Shown piece by piece: positions 6,556 to 7,388 of a stretch of DNA of 7,388 nucleotides. Each line of letters begins with the position of its first letter. The stretch's first letter is position 1. The stretch is from Clostridia bacterium (GTDB taxonomy: Bacteria; Bacillota; Clostridia; Christensenellales; Aristaeellaceae). The notes under the pieces were generated by a model. That model was not told where the DNA came from. It made no database searches and was given only the letters and a program-made list of their open reading frames with translations. The position numbers and the translations under genes were made by a program. Location: assembly GCA_017537105.1 (NCBI GenBank), contig JAFWBZ010000290.1, forward strand, positions 1 through 7,388. The letters run 5' to 3'.

Positions 6556-6597
6556 TTGCAGTTTTGCGGGGCTAACTTGCAGTTTTAGGCCGCTAAC
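6556..6597 (+). repeat. Two directly adjacent 21-bp repeats
   Basis: 6556-6576 and 6577-6597 each begin with TTGCAGTTTT and end with GCTAAC, with a five-base variable centre (GCGGG and AGGCC). A third, degenerate stretch with CTTGTTAGGGG follows and becomes the 5' arm of the terminator. CTAAC in either repeat can pair with GTTAG at 6604-6608, which would compete with that terminator arm. Confidence 0.75.
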
Positions 6598-6604
6598 CGC
6601 CTTG

Positions 6605-6631
6605 TTAGGGGTATTTAACCCCTGGTTTTTT
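6605..6631 (+). terminator. Orphan intrinsic terminator upstream of the ferredoxin promoter
   Basis: AGGGGT (6607-6612) pairs with ACCCCT (6618-6623) around a 5-nt loop; two more G-U pairs can extend the base. Six T residues (6626-6631) follow directly, the standard form of a plus-strand Rho-independent terminator. No plus-strand gene lies upstream since the thioesterase stop at 5709. It ends either an unrecognised RNA or read-through transcription before the ferredoxin gene. Confidence 0.75.
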
Positions 6632-6660
6632 GTCTGATTTGGATTTGTTTGAATTTCCTC

Positions 6661-6689
6661 TTGCATTTTCAGATGGGTTGATGTATAAT
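6661..6689 (+). promoter_or_regulatory. Promoter of the ferredoxin gene
   Basis: TTGCAT (6661-6666) and a perfect TATAAT (6684-6689) are separated by 17 bp in AT-rich surroundings. The start of transcription would be near 6696, so the leader is very short and carries GGAGGT at 6707-6712, 7 bases from the ATG. The site begins 30 bases after the orphan terminator. Confidence 0.9.
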
Positions 6690-6719
6690 ACATCCATAAA
6701 TAATACGGAGGTATTGAAA

Positions 6720-6890
6720 ATGGCTTTTGTTATCAGCGATGAATGTGTTGCGTGCGGCGCTTGCGCCGAGGAGTGCCCGGTTTCCGCCATCAGCGAAGGC
6801 GATGGCAAGTTTGTGATCGATGCCGACACCTGCATTTCCTGCGGTTCCTGCGCGAGCGTATGTCCCGTGGGCGCGCCCGCCGAGGCATAA
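6720..6890 (+). CDS. 2[4Fe-4S] ferredoxin, clostridial type
   Basis: A 56-residue soluble electron carrier with two [4Fe-4S] clusters, used in anaerobes as a low-potential partner of pyruvate:ferredoxin oxidoreductase, hydrogenases and similar enzymes. Two C-x2-C-x2-C-x3-CP motifs are complete: Cys9, 12, 15, 19 and Cys38, 41, 44, 48. In this fold the last cysteine of each motif serves the opposite cluster. The length and features such as FVIDADTC and CPVGAP closely match classical clostridial ferredoxins. Acidic residues outnumber basic ones, as expected. The ATG at 6720 is chosen because GGAGGT is 7 bases upstream and the promoter ends before it; longer in-frame starts would overlap the promoter. 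The gene stands alone, with its own promoter and terminator, so its redox partners cannot be read from context. Confidence 0.97.
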   Translation: MAFVISDECVACGACAEECPVSAISEGDGKFVIDADTCISCGSCASVCPVGAPAEA

Positions 6891-6909
6891 TCCAGAGACA
6901 AACGAACAG

Positions 6910-6939
6910 AAGCGGTTCGCCAGTGGGCGGGCCGCTTTT
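6910..6939 (+). terminator. Intrinsic terminator of the ferredoxin gene
   Basis: Bases 6910-6921 pair with 6926-6937 over 12 positions (two G-U) around a 4-nt loop, ending in CTTTTG. It starts about 20 bases after the ferredoxin stop. The T run is short but the stem is strong. Confidence 0.82.
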
Positions 6940-7056
6940 GTCGTGTCGGCCATACTTTTTTAATATGCTTCAAAATGATGGACAGTTGTGACGATCCATT
7001 TACAATTGGATGAAATGGCAGGATTGTACAGGGAAAGGGGAGAATATTTCAAAAAT

Positions 7057-7088
7057 GGCGCGAATATGTCCAGGATGTGACATGCGCC
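7057..7088 (+). promoter_or_regulatory. Bulged hairpin upstream of the SpoIID-like gene
   Basis: GGCGC (7057-7061) pairs with GCGCC (7084-7088), and ATGTC (7066-7070) pairs with GACAT (7079-7083), around an 8-nt loop. A 4-nt bulge (7062-7065) interrupts the 5' side. No T run follows, so it is not a terminator. It may be a leader structure or a protein-binding site; function is not shown. Confidence 0.3.
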
Positions 7089-7104
7089 GATGGAATTACG
7101 AAAG

Positions 7105-7118
7105 ATAGCTGGAGCTAT
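7105..7118 (+). promoter_or_regulatory. Palindrome enclosing the ribosome binding site of the SpoIID-like gene
   Basis: ATAGCT and AGCTAT flank GG, forming a near-continuous palindrome. The presumed ribosome binding site GGAG (7111-7114) sits in its centre, 6 bases before the ATG at 7121. If it folds with a 4-nt loop, the site would lie in the loop and 3' arm. This also supports 7121 over the in-frame ATG at 7145, which has only a poor upstream site. Confidence 0.35.
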
Positions 7119-7120
7119 AC

Positions 7121-7388
7121 ATGCATATACACGCAGCGAAGTGGATGAAAACCCGCCGCGTCTGTGCCGTTGTCCTGGCGCTGACGCTGGTTTTTATCTC
7201 CTTTTTTGTTTTTCCGTCACCGGCGCGGGCAGAGACGGACGGCATGATCCGCGTGCGCCTCACCCGCCTGGGCGCGCCCGCGGCCATCACGCTCATGGTG
7301 GATTGCGAATACTACCTCGCCGCCGATCCCACGGTGCGCATCGATTCGGGCGAGACGGTCACCGTCTCCGCGGGCAAAAACGGCCTGG
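7121..7388 (+). CDS. Secreted SpoIID/LytB-domain protein, N-terminal part (runs off the window)
   Basis: The first 89 codons of an open frame that continues past base 7388. A basic start (MHIHAAKWMKTRR) is followed by a hydrophobic stretch at about 14-31 and a PSPARA site, so cleavage after Ala37 is likely and the protein is exported. The mature start IRVRLTRLGAPAAITLMVDC, and the following YYLAADPTVRIDSGETVTVSAG, match the N-terminal region of clostridial SpoIID/LytB-domain proteins. In that family SpoIID is a peptidoglycan lytic transglycosylase needed for engulfment during sporulation; other members modify the wall in vegetative cells. The catalytic region is beyond the window, so activity and subtype cannot be judged. 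The start at 7121 has GGAG 6 bases upstream. The 180 bases between the ferredoxin terminator and this gene hold a possible sigma-E-like -35 and a hairpin, but no clear vegetative promoter. Confidence 0.75.
   Translation, partial: MHIHAAKWMKTRRVCAVVLALTLVFISFFVFPSPARAETDGMIRVRLTRLGAPAAITLMVDCEYYLAADPTVRIDSGETVTVSAGKNGL

Larger units (their letters stand above)
6479..6660. other. Gene-free stretch between two promoters
   Basis: The whole gap between the genes is 6307-6719. Apart from the leader and promoters, this part holds no convincing gene on either strand. It contains the two 21-bp repeats (6556-6597) and a plus-strand terminator (6607-6631). Bases 6479-6555 show only short, weak self-complementary pieces and no clear plus-strand promoter. 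An 80-codon minus-strand frame (6451-6693) runs through it, but it lacks a good ribosome binding site and has low-complexity composition. Confidence 0.5.

Noticed and set aside
6480..6604. Possible tRNA, 6S RNA or known riboswitch
   Set aside because: No cloverleaf, long central-bubble hairpin or riboswitch core that I know could be drawn; only short local pairings were found.
6451..6693. 80-codon minus-strand frame across the repeats before the ferredoxin gene
   Set aside because: It has no ribosome binding site, overlaps the promoter of the membrane-protein gene and shows no recognisable domain; its internal repetition comes from the 21-bp repeats.
6605..6973. 122-codon minus-strand frame opposite the ferredoxin gene
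   Set aside because: It spans two terminators and the ferredoxin promoter, and is antisense to a certain gene.
6994..7011. ATCCA/TGGAT inverted repeat with a TTTACA inside, as a promoter or operator
   Set aside because: The stem is only 5 bp with an 8-nt loop, and no -10 box lies at a suitable distance from TTTACA.

Overview
The window reads as chromosomal DNA from an anaerobic, probably gut-associated Firmicute of the Clostridia type. This is inferred from gene content and signals. The genes include a clostridial-type 2[4Fe-4S] ferredoxin, a CBS/DRTGG-regulated family II pyrophosphatase, a bacterial acyl-ACP thioesterase, a SpoIID/LytB-domain protein (a family typical of endospore formers) and a BspA-like leucine-rich-repeat surface protein. 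Ribosome binding sites are strong GGAGG types, and promoters have TATAAT boxes 17 bp from a -35. By eye the sequence is fairly GC-rich, except in parts of the repeat gene and in the intergenic stretches around the ferredoxin.

Layout. Positions 1-1965 (+) hold the 3' part of a large surface protein: BspA-type repeats, three Ig-like (BIG2) domains, then more repeats. It converges on a pyrophosphatase gene (2078-3694, -) that ends in a clear intrinsic terminator. A 160-bp divergent promoter region separates the pyrophosphatase from a two-gene operon (+): a GT4 glycosyltransferase (3855-4988) and, one base later, an acyl-ACP thioesterase (4990-5709). A palindromic GGGGACAG element at 5736-5785 lies between the thioesterase and a convergent gene for a small membrane-anchored protein (5815-6306, -). 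That gene has its own promoter at 6450-6478 and a structured leader. A gene-free stretch follows, with two 21-bp tandem repeats and an orphan terminator. Next comes a monocistronic ferredoxin gene (6720-6890, +) with its own promoter and terminator. The window ends in the first 89 codons of a secreted SpoIID/LytB-domain protein (7121 onward, +).

How they fit together. Most genes look like independent housekeeping or envelope units. The one tight functional unit is the glycosyltransferase-thioesterase pair, whose coupling suggests a shared role in lipid or glycolipid supply. The pyrophosphatase removes PPi made by activation reactions, including nucleotide-sugar synthesis, so its divergent placement is compatible with that role but does not prove a link.

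No complete new multi-gene system is evident. The points most worth a second look are the near-identical 69-bp repeats with variable surface residues, the GGGGACAG palindrome, the 21-bp repeats with an orphan terminator before the ferredoxin gene, the altered active-site positions of the thioesterase, and the structured leaders.
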